64,000 nt of DNA from the NCBI GenBank assembly GCA_012934845.2, contig WNNJ02003663.1, positions 1 to 64,000 of the forward strand, in the 5' to 3' direction. The notes under the pieces are model-generated. The model saw only the letters and a list, made by a program, of their open reading frames with translations. It was not told the DNA's origin and did not search any database. The translations under genes were made by a program, and so were the position numbers. Shown here piece after piece: positions 1-10,670 of the stretch. The DNA is from Pomphorhynchus laevis (taxonomy: Eukaryota > Acanthocephala > Palaeacanthocephala > Echinorhynchida > Pomphorhynchidae). The first letter of the stretch is position 1; each line of letters opens with the position of its first letter.

Positions 1-381
1 TTTGAAATTCAAAAATTAATTCTTTCAGCCTATACTTGGGTACACGATATTGCATCAATAGAATTTCGTTAGCGAAAAATTGGAATTTCTATAAATTTTA
101 ATATGGGAATCTATAGATTCTAGATAACATTGGGCAAAAATCAATGAGGTTGGTATTTCAAGGAATTTCTTCTAGAAATTAATTTGTGGTTCGTAAACAA
201 ATCACAAATCAGAGCAGGTAACAATCTACATATTTATCTTATTTATAAATAAAATTTAAGTAATTAAATAATAAATAATTTAATATTTTTATGAGTAATT
301 TTATAATTTTATTAGATTTCTTATATCAAGTAATAATTGAAAATTGAAATTCAAAATAAAGCTCAATTTTTATGAATTAAC
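1..381. other. AT-rich DNA, nothing recognised
   Basis: Long AT-rich stretch with no convincing reading frame, splice signals or repeat structure. Confidence 0.5.
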
Positions 382-572
382 TAATAAATATCAGACGATG
401 TATAAGAATAAGGATTAGAGGTCATCAGGAGGAACTGCTATGCTATCAGTTTCCGGTCCTAAACAGAACATGGCAGCGGGGCCCAACACGTGCTAATGAC
501 GTATTTCCTCTTATAAAATTTGATTATCCAGTATTATATTCTAATACAAAGTATACTATTTATTATCCATCG
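382..572 (-). repeat. Foldback MITE-like repeat, copy 1
   Basis: About 190 bp, matched at 834-1021 and 49864-50045 and in part at 32350-32445. Imperfect terminal inverted repeats are visible (ends near ATAAATA and TTGTAT/ATACAA), with inner complementary blocks such as TCATCAGG-type against CCTGATGA-type and CTGCTATG against CATAGCAG. The whole unit can fold on itself. No coding capacity, so a non-autonomous DNA element is the likeliest class; a structured retro-tail remains possible. TSDs are not clear. Confidence 0.6.
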
Positions 573-833
573 ATAATAATTTTCCGATTAAGAGCATAAA
601 TTTATTTTTAATAATATTTTGTTGATGTACTTTACTATTTATGTACTTAATAATATACTTTACTATTTTCTGTTTAATGGTATTTTTATAGTAACCTAGT
701 TTAAAATATGCATCTATTAAATTATTTAAATGATTTTGAAGAAAGCCAATATCATTACATATTGTTGCAATTCTTAAAATTTCATTATTTAATGTATTAT
801 TAAAATATAATATGTATCATTACATATTATGAA

Positions 834-1021
834 ATAAATAACAGACGTTGTATCATAATAAGAATTAGAGGTCATCATGAGGAACCGCTATGCTATCAGG
901 TTTCGGCCCCTAACACCTCTACCCAACATAGCAGCGGGGCCAAATACATGCTAATGATGTATTTCCTCTGATAAAACTATCTAGTATCTTATTCTAATAC
1001 AAAGTATATTATTTATTATCC
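834..1021 (-). repeat. Foldback MITE-like repeat, copy 2
   Basis: Same family and orientation as the copy at 382-572, and lying in the same AT-rich block. It shares the core containing GCTATGCTATCAGG and GCAGCGGGGCC and the end ACAAAGTATA. Between the two copies (573-833) I see only AT-rich sequence. Confidence 0.6.
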
Positions 1022-1131
1022 ATCCATAAAAATTTGCCACTTATGAGTTTAAATTATTTAAATGATTCGAAGAAATTCAATATCGTTACACATTGTTGTA
1101 GTTCTTAAAATTTCATTAATTTATCTATTTT

Positions 1132-1163
1132 TTCACAAAAAAGCAAAAATGCTTTTTTGTGAA
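1132..1163. repeat. Perfect short palindrome
   Basis: Arms TTCACAAAAAAGC and its exact complement, 13 bp each, around a 6-nt loop. It is isolated in AT-rich DNA. No T-run or gene end suggests a terminator. Confidence 0.6.
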
Positions 1164-1315
1164 TTTCATTAAAATTTCATTATTTAAATTATATATTTAA
1201 ATAATGAAACATATTTAAATTTACATATAACTTATTATAATAATAAATTATAAATAATTTTAAATAAATTATAAATATATTTAAATAATTTACATATTTA
1301 AATTATTATTTTTCA

Positions 1316-1800
1316 TTATATTAAATGGTTTGCATGCTCATGCAAAAATATGTTTCTTGTAAATTTAAATATGTCATCTTTACGATATAAATTAATAGTA
1401 GTTTTAGTTAATGTTAATTTAATGTTCATATCTAGATATACACCTTCTTTATCATTAATATTGGTTTTGTTAAGAATAAGGCTTTCTGGATAAATTTGTT
1501 CACTAATTGAATAAAAATTATTAGAATTAAATACACATATATCATCAATGTATCGAAACATATATTTCATATATTTATATAATTTAGATTTAGTTTTTAC
1601 ACAGTTATGAACAAATTTATATTCTATAAAGCTTAAAAATAAGTCAGCTATAATTGGGCTACTATTACCTCCCATTGGAACACCTTTTACTTGTCTAAAT
1701 ATAGATGTCCCTACCTTTAAATAATTTTGATTTATCAAAATATTTAAGGATTCTAATAATTCAATTTTATCCATATATTTATATTTATTTGATAGTTTAA
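1316..1800 (-). mobile_element. Penelope-like element, RT fragment
   Basis: An open frame of 152 aa (1316-1774) carries RT motif B as KGVPMGGNSSPIIADLFLSF and motif C as RYIDDICVF, followed by the YLDMNIKL-type block. The RYIDD box and GVPMG.. box are typical of Penelope-like RT rather than LINE or LTR RT. Motif A and the thumb are missing, so it is a remnant. It is closely related to the fragment at 57900-58500 (the two frames begin identically), so both derive from one recently active lineage. No GIY-YIG domain is attached. Confidence 0.8.
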
Positions 1801-1819
1801 TTTTTGTTTAATTTTAATG

Positions 1820-1955
1820 TCTTTAGATAATTTAGATTTATTTTTTAAACAGTTATGAACCAACTCATATTATATAAAGCATAAAAATAAAACTATAATT
1901 GAGCTAGTATTAGCTACCGTTGGTACACATTTTATTTGTCTAAATATTTTCATAA
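1820..1955 (-). mobile_element. Diverged second copy of the PLE motif-B region
   Basis: The DNA here repeats, with many changes, the segment around 1590-1710: the same order of blocks (ACAGTTATGAAC, TATAAAGC, TATTTGTCTAAATAT) upstream of the better-preserved copy. This suggests a partial tandem PLE arrangement, which the family is known to form. No useful open frame is left. Confidence 0.5.
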
Positions 1956-1999
1956 ATTTTTACATAAATAAATATAATTTTACATAAATAAAGTTTTGC

Positions 2000-3416
2000 A
2001 TAAATCGTACAAATAGAACTTCATCTTACAACTCCTTAAAATACTTGAACATATTTGGATCCGTAGCACCTTTAATACTGAATTGGACACGCATACGATT
2101 GTATTTGGATCTGACCAATACATGCAGAAGCTTTCATTAGATCGATTGCTGCAACAAAATAAACATTTGAATGTTAATTGTATATTTATGTATTTATTAT
2201 ATATTTATATTTACTAATACAAGTGTTTATAAATATTGGACTCTTCTCAATAAATTATAGATTATTTATCTTAATAAATTATTACAAATTAATATTTACA
2301 AATGTGAAAGAATTTATGCTAAAGCATTCATTTAAAACACGTACAGGAAAAAGGACGGAAAAAAACTTCTTTAAATAAAGAAATTTTAAAAAACTTTAGA
2401 AGCTTTAAAGTTTTATTTTTAAAGTCTTCTTCGGGAAGTTTAATCCTAAATGCGGGAAGTTTAATCCTGAATGTTTAATCCTATAACAGACAAATAGCGT
2501 AATGGAATGCTTCGATCTTAGTCTACTCATCACTACAATGTGGTCTTATCAGTATGATCAAACAACTTCGACGGTACTGGATTCATAGTAGACTTTTAAA
2601 AAAATCGTTAAGTGAACGCTCCTCTACGCGGTTATCAACCTTACATCTGGTACGGTTTGTGTGTAGTGTCTTCAGAGGACAACACTTGTGATATCGCTCC
2701 TTCATTATTGCTCCTAGTGATGAACAAGCACTACACGCTTGTTTAACTAAGAATAAGCATAGACTTAAGCACTAATGTAAAATAACGTCACTCCATATAT
2801 AGTGGTTATATGAATACAAACTACTGATGACGATGGATATACAAAAGCATTAACTCTGGTAGGCGCATTCCGGGTTAAGCTTCCCAAAACGTTTGCACGT
2901 GTGATGTCGCTCCTTCCTTCAATAGTTTACTAAAGCATTATGTTAGTTGCAAGCACAACATGCTTGTTTAACAGCAGCTAAAGCGCGAGCATAATTACTG
3001 TCGAAAAGTACTTAACTCGGTATTCGGGTTAATAATAGCGAATTCCGTTCAGAGATTTACTAAGGGTATACTACTGTCGAAGTTGTGTAGATACAGGGCC
3101 ACACTGATGATACCACCTTGCAGTGATGAGAATACTAAGGTCAAAACGCCTAATATGAAGTTAGGTGTCTGTGTTAGACATATTCCGGGTTAAGCTTCCG
3201 GCATAAGTTTTTAAAAAAGCATAACTGGCTTATAGTCGTTTTTCCTGTTCGTGTTGTAAAAGTTAATAAAATTCTTTTAGATTAATGTAGCGTCACTAGT
3301 TTGATATATATTACTGGTGTGATATAAGATAGAATACTAATTGTAGTGTTTCTTTGGAATACTTAGTTCAGATTTGTTTATGTAGTTTATGGAAATTTGT
3401 ATTTTTGTAGATTAAC
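2000..3416. other. Unassigned region with internal diverged repeats
   Basis: No open frame of note (2178-2378 is AT-rich and unconvincing). GC is higher than in the flanks and there are old internal duplications: GATATCGCTCC/GATGTCGCTCC at about 2690 and 2902, GCTTGTTTAAC at about 2738 and 2963, and ATTCCGGGTTAAGCTTCC at about 2867 and 3180. It may be the untranslated region of the PLE whose end motif lies at 3417-3460, but that is inference. Confidence 0.4.
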
Positions 3417-3460
3417 TGAAGAAGGCTCCCTGTAAGTTGAAACATATGAAACAACGATCG
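3417..3460 (+). other. Possible PLE 3'-end motif
   Basis: CTGAAGA followed after a short spacer by GAAAC and a second GAAAC resembles the 3' ends of Penelope-like elements and the conserved boxes of a hammerhead ribozyme. The intervening stem pairs poorly, so this is weak. Confidence 0.25.
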
Positions 3461-3539
3461 CCACCAGTTTTTGTATTTATATTTTTATAAATGTTTAATA
3501 ATTTAAAAAAGCTATCACTCTATTGCAGGATAATAATAA

Positions 3540-3594
3540 GTTATACTTATTGTTATAAGTATAAGGCTCCACATAATTGCAGACTCGTGGAGCT
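3540..3594. repeat. Two adjacent short hairpins
   Basis: TTATACTTA pairs with TAAGTATAA, immediately followed by GCTCCAC pairing with GTGGAGC. The rest of 3461-3747 shows no gene. Confidence 0.4.
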
Positions 3595-3747
3595 GTAGAG
3601 ATTACAACAAATAAAATTACAACAATTCAAATTAAATTGCTGACCTCTTCCAATACAGAAATCTAACGAAAATTGGCTTTTTGTCTTCTGTCTTTGTCCG
3701 AATTGTATCTTCGCTAACTTTATTAAAGTGATGCTTTAATGAACCTT

Positions 3748-3857
3748 AAAAGGTTCATTAAAAGGTTCACTAAAAGGTTCATTAAAAGGTTCACTAAAAG
3801 GTTCATTAAAGTACACCTTGTACTAAAGGTTCTTTAGTACACCTTGTACTAAAGAAC
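3748..3857. repeat. 12-bp tandem repeat and adjoining 20-bp duplication
   Basis: Five alternating copies of AAAAGGTTCATT/AAAAGGTTCACT run from 3748 to 3807. They are followed by GTACACCTTGTACTAAAG twice (about 3811 and 3838), itself partly palindromic. Confidence 0.8.
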
Positions 3858-4208
3858 AGGATGTTTTGCAAGAATTTTTATTTGCAAAAAAAAATAAATA
3901 CGGACATCAAAGGAGAATTCCATATTAAAAAAGTTGAACGATTTCTTAAAGTAATATCTTAAAGTAAAGTTTTGATGTTTGAATTTTCTGTAAAAGGCGA
4001 TTATTTCGCAATCCAATTACCGGCATACCGTCTTATTTATGAATAAGTTGACCAAACTCGGACTTTGGAATAAAGTCCGAGTTTGACTTTATTATTTGAC
4101 TTCACCACTCAAATTTATTATTTTAATTATAAGGTTTATAAAAAAAGTTTGAGATCTAAAGTAAATACAATTACAACATCTTACAAGGATAAATACTTAA
4201 AATATACA

Positions 4209-4316
4209 GACTGCGTTTCAGAGGACTGCGTTTCAGAGTACCGCGTTTCAGAGGACTGCGTTTCAGAGGACTGCGTTTCAGAGGACCGCGTTTCAGAGGA
4301 CTGCGTTTCAGAGGAC
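4209..4316 (+). repeat. 15-bp minisatellite upstream of the RLE-I LINE
   Basis: Seven copies of GACTGCGTTTCAGAG with occasional C/T change, ending about 110 bp before the LINE start codon. Because 15 is a multiple of three it stays open in every frame and yields a spurious VSED-repeat peptide; I do not regard that as a gene. It may be part of the LINE 5' untranslated region or lie just outside it. Confidence 0.85.
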
Positions 4317-4425
4317 GTAAGGTCGTACACCCAGGGTACCTCCCGGGTTGAGCACTCGCGCGGAAGATTACAACTTACTTTGTGACACAAAGACAATCGA
4401 AACTAACAATTGAACGTCGCCTTGT

Positions 4426-6843
4426 ATGCCCAAAGGAATACCGTCTAACCAGAGGCTATGCTGTGGATGTAATGGTCCATCAGCAAAGTGCAAAGGTTGC
4501 AAATGTGCGAAGGCAGGAGCTCCTTGCGTTAATTGCCGTGCACCTGAATGTAACAATAGCGTGCATATTGGACCTCAGACAGTGTGTTTAACCTCTGCTG
4601 CTGAACCAGTAGGTAGAGTGGCGGATTTGAATCCCCTTACTGATAGTGGCAGTACACGGACAACTGATAATCCAATTGTAGATAACTTGCACGACCCTGT
4701 TGATAGGCAGTCTCTTTCACTTCAGGCGATTTATGACGTGGTGATACAATGGAGGCCTAGTGCGATGCGACTCCCAAGATGTGCTGCGTCGAATGCATTC
4801 GTTGAAATGCTTGCTAGCCTCTATCAGATTGCAGCCGAAGCTGATAACCATGATATGTTTGCACTTAAAAAGGCCACTATTTTGTCCCGGTGCGTTTTGC
4901 AACGTCTTCCATCTAGAAAGGTGTCCGAGATCCGAAAAGCACTGGAGCGCAGAATCAGACTATGGAAAAATGGCAGATTCGTCGATGTTTTCAATGAGGC
5001 AAGAATATTACAGCGACGTTGCATGCCTATGCGTTCGAGCCCACGTACTGATGATTGGATAAAGCGCTATGTCAAGTTGGTCACAAGTGGAAAGCTGTCA
5101 GCGGCGACTGCCATATTGGAAGAGAACCAACAGTCGAGCATTCTAGATCCTGATTCGATTGTCGATGGTTTGACTGTACGTGAACACCTGCAGAATCTAC
5201 ACCCAACAGCCGCAGATGCTGATGCGTCCGCTTTATTACAACGAGATTTGCCGAATGTTAGAGAGCATCATCCTTCGCTCTTCTCTGTCATAGATGGGGA
5301 AGCTATCATCCGAGCGGCCAACAAAACCTCAGGTGGAGCTGGCCCATCAGGGCTGGATGCGATGGCTTGGAGACAACTCTTGAATAGCTTCTCCGTGCAT
5401 TCCAAGGCTCTAGCGGATGCTTTGGCAAATTTTGCAGTGAGCCTTAGCACTATTCAACTCAGCCCTAGGATGTTAGAGGCGTTTACTGCTTGCCGGTTGA
5501 TATCAATACCAAAGAATAATGGGAAAATTAGACCGATTGGTGTATCAGAGGTTGTTCGCCGCATTGTCAGTAAAACCATATTGTCCTGCGTCAAAGATGA
5601 TCTTCAAGACGTAGCCGGGATTGTCCAGCTTTGCGCATCCCAGCGAAATGGGATCGATTTTGCGATTCACTCGCTTCGCGATACGTATTCTTCTAACCAG
5701 AGCTATGGACTTCTCGCTGTCGACGCTAAGAATGCGTTCAACTCTGTCAATCGAAATGTTATGCTACACAATATCAAACACACTTGCCCTGGGCTAGCAC
5801 AGTCCTTATCTAACATTTATGCGGGCGACGCAGAACTGGTACTTGGTGGTGGATCTTTAGCATCGTGCGAGGGAGTAACCCAGGGAGATCCCTTAGCCAT
5901 GGCTGCCTTCGCAATGGCATCCTTACCGTTGATAAGTATGATCAAGCAAGTCGTGCCAAACATTGTTCAGCGTTGGTTTGCTGACGATGCGAATTTTGTA
6001 GGTTTGCCTGAGGATCTGTTGCGTGTATGGCAACTTCTCCAAATCCAAGGACCAAAATTCGGATATAATGTGAACCCTAGCAAAACCAAGATGCTCCTTC
6101 ATCCGCAATCCGAAGGGGTGTATCCACTTCCCGCAGACATTGAGACACGGTTCGATGGCATCGAGGTGCTTGGTGCGCCAATTGGCACAGCCGAATTTGT
6201 AAAGGAAATTACAAAAATTAAAATATTAAAGTGGACTGAGCTTGTTTCTCGTATATCTACTGTATCACGATTTGATCCCCATGCTGCTTTCTCAGGATTC
6301 AATAAGTCAATACAATGGAAATGGACACACTTTATGAGATCGACACCAAGTGAAACGGATCTGTATTTGTCCTTACGGGATACTATATTCAGTGGTTTGG
6401 CTCCCTCACTTTTCGATCAAGATCTAAACTCAGTTATGCACGCGTTGATTTCGTCACCAATTTCAAAGGGTGAAATGGGCATTGTTGATCCAGTAAGCGC
6501 AGCTTTGACCGAGTTCGAAAGCTCGAAAAAATTTTGTAAAACATTTGATAGTGGGCTACAAGGTGATCTTCTCAGGGATGCTCAGAATAACTTGACAAAA
6601 GAGTTGAATCAAGAACGACAAAAAGTTGTGGATGAGCGTTTGGCATACATTCGATCAATCTTACCCGCCTCAATGCATCAAGCCCTGGAATTTGCACTGG
6701 GACAGGGTGCTTCCTCTTGGATTAGTGCAGTTCCAGTGAAAGCTGAATTCAGTCATTTGTGTCCACATGAATTCAGAGATGCTCTAGCGTTGCGATATGG
6801 CTTTGACCCTATCGGGATTCCCAAGGACAAGTGTGTGTGGTGA
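4426..6843 (+). CDS. RLE-I LINE polyprotein: Cys-rich domain and reverse transcriptase
   Basis: 805 aa from the ATG at 4426. Residues about 10-48 form a Cys cluster (LCCGCNGP..KCKGCKCAKAG..CVNCRAPECN) resembling zinc-binding CXC-like modules of related LINEs, probably for DNA or RNA binding. The RT spans about residues 300-640: GGAGPSGLDAMAW, RPIGVSEVVRRI, motif A LLAVDAKNAFNSVNR (Asp near 433), motif B GVTQGDPLAM (about 486) and motif C WFADDANFVG (about 520). The palm residues are present. It ends at a TGA after KDKCVW; the frame continues as the RLE segment, overlapping from 6797. The LINE copies its RNA at a nicked target; the site is unknown. Confidence 0.85.
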   Translation: MPKGIPSNQRLCCGCNGPSAKCKGCKCAKAGAPCVNCRAPECNNSVHIGPQTVCLTSAAEPVGRVADLNPLTDSGSTRTTDNPIVDNLHDPVDRQSLSLQAIYDVVIQWRPSAMRLPRCAASNAFVEMLASLYQIAAEADNHDMFALKKATILSRCVLQRLPSRKVSEIRKALERRIRLWKNGRFVDVFNEARILQRRCMPMRSSPRTDDWIKRYVKLVTSGKLSAATAILEENQQSSILDPDSIVDGLTVREHLQNLHPTAADADASALLQRDLPNVREHHPSLFSVIDGEAIIRAANKTSGGAGPSGLDAMAWRQLLNSFSVHSKALADALANFAVSLSTIQLSPRMLEAFTACRLISIPKNNGKIRPIGVSEVVRRIVSKTILSCVKDDLQDVAGIVQLCASQRNGIDFAIHSLRDTYSSNQSYGLLAVDAKNAFNSVNRNVMLHNIKHTCPGLAQSLSNIYAGDAELVLGGGSLASCEGVTQGDPLAMAAFAMASLPLISMIKQVVPNIVQRWFADDANFVGLPEDLLRVWQLLQIQGPKFGYNVNPSKTKMLLHPQSEGVYPLPADIETRFDGIEVLGAPIGTAEFVKEITKIKILKWTELVSRISTVSRFDPHAAFSGFNKSIQWKWTHFMRSTPSETDLYLSLRDTIFSGLAPSLFDQDLNSVMHALISSPISKGEMGIVDPVSAALTEFESSKKFCKTFDSGLQGDLLRDAQNNLTKELNQERQKVVDERLAYIRSILPASMHQALEFALGQGASSWISAVPVKAEFSHLCPHEFRDALALRYGFDPIGIPKDKCVW

Positions 6844-7471
6844 TGATGCGAAACTCCCACATTTGCTTTCGTGCAAGCGAGGAGGTGTTGTAATAACAAG
6901 GCATAACGCCTTACGCGATTTCTTGGCCACCGAAATATCACAGGTGTGTACTGGGGTTGGTGACGAACCGATATTACAACGGGTAGATAGTGATCACTGT
7001 TTTGATCATCGGGTTACTTGTCGAAGTGACGACGCGCGACTCGACATCGTCTGCATTGGGCTTTCTGACGCCAGATATGAGCGAACGTTCTTTGACGTTA
7101 CGGTTTTCAACCATTTTGCTCCATCGTGTGCGTCTACGAGAAAAGCTGCATTTGATTTTCATGAAGCGAGAAAAGAATCAAAATACGCGGAACGTATCAT
7201 CGATATCGAAAGGAGTAGATTTATGCCGCTGGTGTTCACGGCTTCTGGTGCTGCGGGACCCGACGCCATGGTTTTGCTCAGGACAATTGCTCGATTGCGT
7301 TCATCACGTGGGAATAAAAGCTATGCTGAATGCCTGTGTGGCCTCAGAAGGTCCATAAGTTTGCTGCTGTGTCGTGCTGCCTCACATGCAATCAGAGGGT
7401 GCCGGTCGACTAGGGGTCACCCATATAGTCGTGGATCCGAACGGATGGATGATTCTAATGTTTTAGAATAA
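6797..7471 (+). CDS. RLE-I LINE C-terminus: zinc segment and restriction-like endonuclease
   Basis: Frame-shifted continuation of the upstream ORF. True homology begins at CGDDAKLPHLLSCKRGG, a Cys/His segment conserved just before the nuclease, then ITRHNALRDFLA, ARLDIVCIG and TFFDVTVFNHFA. The spaced Asp residues of the last two match a PD-(D/E)xK-like fold. A tail with FMPLVFTASGAAG and an IRGCRS end follows. The break lies in a GT run (GTGTGTGTGG near 6831-6840), so loss of one GT unit by slippage explains it and implies a recent defect. The first residues of this frame before CGDD are shadow sequence. Confidence 0.85.
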   Translation: MALTLSGFPRTSVCGDDAKLPHLLSCKRGGVVITRHNALRDFLATEISQVCTGVGDEPILQRVDSDHCFDHRVTCRSDDARLDIVCIGLSDARYERTFFDVTVFNHFAPSCASTRKAAFDFHEARKESKYAERIIDIERSRFMPLVFTASGAAGPDAMVLLRTIARLRSSRGNKSYAECLCGLRRSISLLLCRAASHAIRGCRSTRGHPYSRGSERMDDSNVLE

Positions 7472-7580
7472 ATAATAATACATAACAATGTTAAATGTAT
7501 ATTGGCCCATTTGAGGGAACCATATGTTGTAATTAATAATATATTTAAAAAAATAAAAAATAAAAAAAATAAAAAAAAAA

Positions 7581-8329
7581 TTATAAGGTTTATTATTAAT
7601 ATAATGATATTAAATTATAATATTTAAATGCTATTTATATAACATATTTTAACATCGCTATTTAGAGCCATTAGAAGCTGGTTTAATTATGAACAGGTAT
7701 ACATCTGCATGATGAGCATTTTTAATGCGTTTCGCAAGCATATAATTTTCCCAACATCAGGCTACGTTTTTGTGAAAGTTGTCCCAGTAGACTACATTGC
7801 TGAATCTGGTGAGATTTAAAAATTAAAAAATTCAAACAAATTTAAAATTACCTTTGCTCATCTATTTTCTCCGTATACATTAATCTATTTATCGAGTCAA
7901 AAATGAAAACACGCTAAAGCAAAAAATCGAATATACTAAATTGGTTTTAAGTAGCATACATTGTTGTCGGCTTCAAATGCAATGTTGTTTGCATGCCAAC
8001 ATAACGAATTTGCTTGACGCGAAACTCGGGAATATGTATAAATCACTGAATTGAAATACTTGTTGAATAACTTTGATTTATTGTAATAGATAAGCTAAAA
8101 TGTAATATCAAAAGCAATATTTTATTAAAATTAATTAAATCAGTACATGAATTTGGTTTACTATATTTTTATTTCGTATATCTCATATATTAAATACTAA
8201 ATTACTTGAATTTTAAAACTATTCTGAATTAAAATTGTAACAGATTCTATTAAAATTAAAATTATATACAATTTTCTTAATTTTATATGATTTAATATAA
8301 TTTAATATATTTTGATCCATCGAATTAAT
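7581..8329. other. AT-rich spacer with one unassigned open segment
   Basis: Mostly AT-rich. At 7655-7815 both strands have a short stretch of better codon quality; on plus, YVFVKVVPVDYIAES precedes a possible donor (GTGAGATT). I do not recognise it and cannot choose a strand. Confidence 0.3.
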
Positions 8330-9165
8330 CAACTCTTATATCCAGGCATCCATCGAAACTCCACATGGTCATTTCGTCTCTACTCTGAACAAAAATCATG
8401 TAAAGTATTATCGGCCACATCGGCATATCGAAAAATTTCAAGTCTATCATTGCACTTGCTCGTTGATTCGTTAAGGTTCTGCTAGAACCCGTGATAACTT
8501 ACGCTCTACTTGTAATATGGTCCCACATTTTAAGTATCAACTTTAAGCAATTGGATGCATGTAAGTTGCGTTTCATCAGAATTGTCCTTGACTTATCAAC
8601 CAAAATTTATTCCACGTCTATTGCAGCAATCACATCAATTAAACCCCTACAGTAGACTATATACATTTTCGTCTCCCTGAAACATCAGCATTCAAACAAC
8701 ACACTGAGCAATTTACTATTAAGTTCTTTGCAATCGACTCTGAAATACAGCATCAAATACCTTGAATTCACTATGGCATACACCTCACGCAAAAAGATCA
8801 CTTATTGTTCGCGCCCATTTACACGGGTATCAGGATAAGCTTTACATAATCGGTATTCCATGCTACGATCGTTCGAATTATTGCCGCTGTAAATTTTGTC
8901 AAATTCAATATCCATCCATTTCTCATCTGTTTTATTGCCCTTTCCTATCCAAATAGTCACTCATGCAAATCAATTTGCTAACAACTGACCTCACCGATAC
9001 ACTTGACCCAAACCAACTAATGTCGATGCAATTGTTAAGGCAGGCATCGAGCAAGTCACTGGCAATTCAAATCATACAAATAATTTTTAATTTCATATTT
9101 ATTTTTGTATTTATTTGTGTATATGTGCATTTTTGTTTTTCGCCTCACGCCGAAAAATAAATATA
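8330..9165 (+). mobile_element. LINE 3'-end fragment (Jockey/I-type)
   Basis: Several short frames match the region after RT in LINEs: EPVITYALLVIWSHI, like the LIRPILTYG.PVW block, then DACKLRFIRIVLDL, and at 8762-8956 a C-terminal CRCKFCQIQ...SHLFYCPF zinc-like motif. It ends in an AT-rich tail at about 9150-9165 after a small TTTTTCG/CGAAAAA hairpin. The catalytic RT core is absent: a 5'-truncated, frame-broken copy. Confidence 0.55.
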
Positions 9166-10562
9166 ATACATATTAAATAATAAATATTATTTAATATTTA
9201 TAATAAATGTTTTATAATAAATATTCTCAGATTATTAATATTAATATTATTAAAGGCAATTTTGAAAAGTGAATATAAACTTAACTTGATAAAGTTGAAG
9301 GGGCTGAACTGTTTTGATCTGAATACTACTCTATCTCAAATTAGCCAATTTCCTGCTATGCTTAGTCTTGCACAAATGAATCAGGTTTAGAATTTAAATG
9401 CGACTTTATAATTAGTCTTCTCGACTTTGACGAATTTGTAGACAAGTTTTAATCAGATTGATCAATTTTATTAAATATACAAATTGTGAACAACTTATTT
9501 ATTTGCCCAATGTAACATTAAAATACCTTTAGCTACATTAAAATTACTTTAATTAAACAGGCATACTCTGAAAAGGCGATCTAATATAGGCTAAAGATTC
9601 ACAATTTGCTATTGTATAAAGATTAAACAAAATATTTAAAATATTCTAATTTAATTTAATAATTTAAAATAATTAAAATTAAATATTTAAAATTAAATTT
9701 TAATTTAAATTAGTTGATTAAAAAAATACAGAAAATCGTTTATCTAAAGTTAAATTGAACTGACATTTTTGATTAACTTCAATATTTAATAAACAATCAT
9801 CGCACAAGTCCTGCTACTGATTCTACTGAACTCCTTGATTTATATATTTTTTATTGATTAAAAAAATCAATTTAAATCAATTATTAGCCTTTAAAATTAA
9901 TAACCAATAATGTTTACAATTTTAAGTTAATATTTTTTAATTTATATTTATTAATTATTTTAAAAAAATGTTTTTTATATCTAGCGAAAGGGGTAAGGGC
10001 TGGTCGCCATTTAAATAACTAAATAATTGAAAATTTTATAATGCATTACATATTGTATTTATTGATGTTTTCCACTTGGTGATTTCACTAGTTATTCAGT
10101 CCATAATTTTTAATTGATTCAAAGTTTAAAGGCTTTAGTTGTTATTTATATTGTCTAGGAAGTTGCTGTAGTGAGACTAAGTGACATATTTGCAGCAAAA
10201 CAATGTTGGTCGATGTAGAACATTCACCAGAACGTAAATGAATGCTGATAAACATATTATTCTTAGTTTCTATGTATATTTATGTTGTGCAGGGCGTTTA
10301 AACATTGATACGTTGAGTACGACAACCAATATACAGACATGTAAATCATATGAGCTGTCCAATCATTCGTTCGATGTGCTCTTAAATTGTACATGACGTT
10401 TAAACACCGAGAAGAATAATAAAATAAAAAATTATTGTTAAAAAATTTTTGATTATTGAAATGTGTCCTTCTAAAGTGTTATGATTTTGACTTGTAAATA
10501 TAACACTTTAGATATTCACCCGTAATATCCAGACGACGAAATACTGGTTCATTGTTTTTATT
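9166..10562. other. AT-rich DNA, nothing recognised
   Basis: No credible coding frame, repeat family or RNA gene seen. If the VPS41-like gene on the minus strand continues, its remaining exons should lie here or further left, but I found no WD40-like or clathrin-repeat-like segment. Confidence 0.4.
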
Positions 10563-10670
10563 TTATATGCCAATTCTAATTAGTGGTCTGATTAGAATTG
10601 GCATATAAAATGCCAATTAAAAATTGGCATTTAAAAAACGTTTTCCATATAAAACACATATATGTGTTTT
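10563..10670. repeat. Three successive perfect palindromes
   Basis: Arms TTATATGCCAATTCTAAT (10563-10580) and 10591-10608; AAATGCCAATT (10608-10618) with 10622-10632; and AAAACACATATATGTGTTTT (10651-10670). The second is built from the same word (GCCAATT) as the first, suggesting stepwise foldback copying. The short frame at 10624-10878 begins inside this structure and is not a credible gene; 10671-10996 is otherwise AT-rich. Confidence 0.7.

Larger units (their letters stand above)
4317..7580 (+). mobile_element. RLE-type LINE, nearly full length (RLE-I copy 1)
   Basis: Non-LTR retrotransposon with one long ORF in two frames, a short 3' UTR and an A-rich tail at about 7545-7580. Order: Cys-rich N-terminus, RT, zinc-binding C..C/H..C segment and a restriction-like endonuclease, the layout of the R2/NeSL/Utopia-type LINEs that nick DNA with an RLE instead of an AP-type endonuclease. 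One slip near 6840 separates RT from the RLE; apart from that the copy looks intact, hence young. A related copy lies on the other strand at 25740-32290. Confidence 0.85.

Noticed and set aside
382-572. Hammerhead ribozyme in the foldback family (CTGATGA and GAAATACGTC present on the minus strand)
   Set aside because: The boxes are in an order requiring an open stem II, and no stem I can be formed; the pairing fits inverted repeats better.
2178-2378. 66-aa hydrophobic frame
   Set aside because: AT-rich I/L/Y/F composition typical of random AT DNA; no context.
4083-4396. Open frames on both strands with VSED/SSET repeats
   Set aside because: They come from the 15-bp minisatellite, which lacks stops; no gene signal.
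7417-7440. Target-site remnant of the RLE-I LINE at GGGTCACCCATATAG
   Set aside because: It lies inside the ORF end, before the stop, so it is element sequence.
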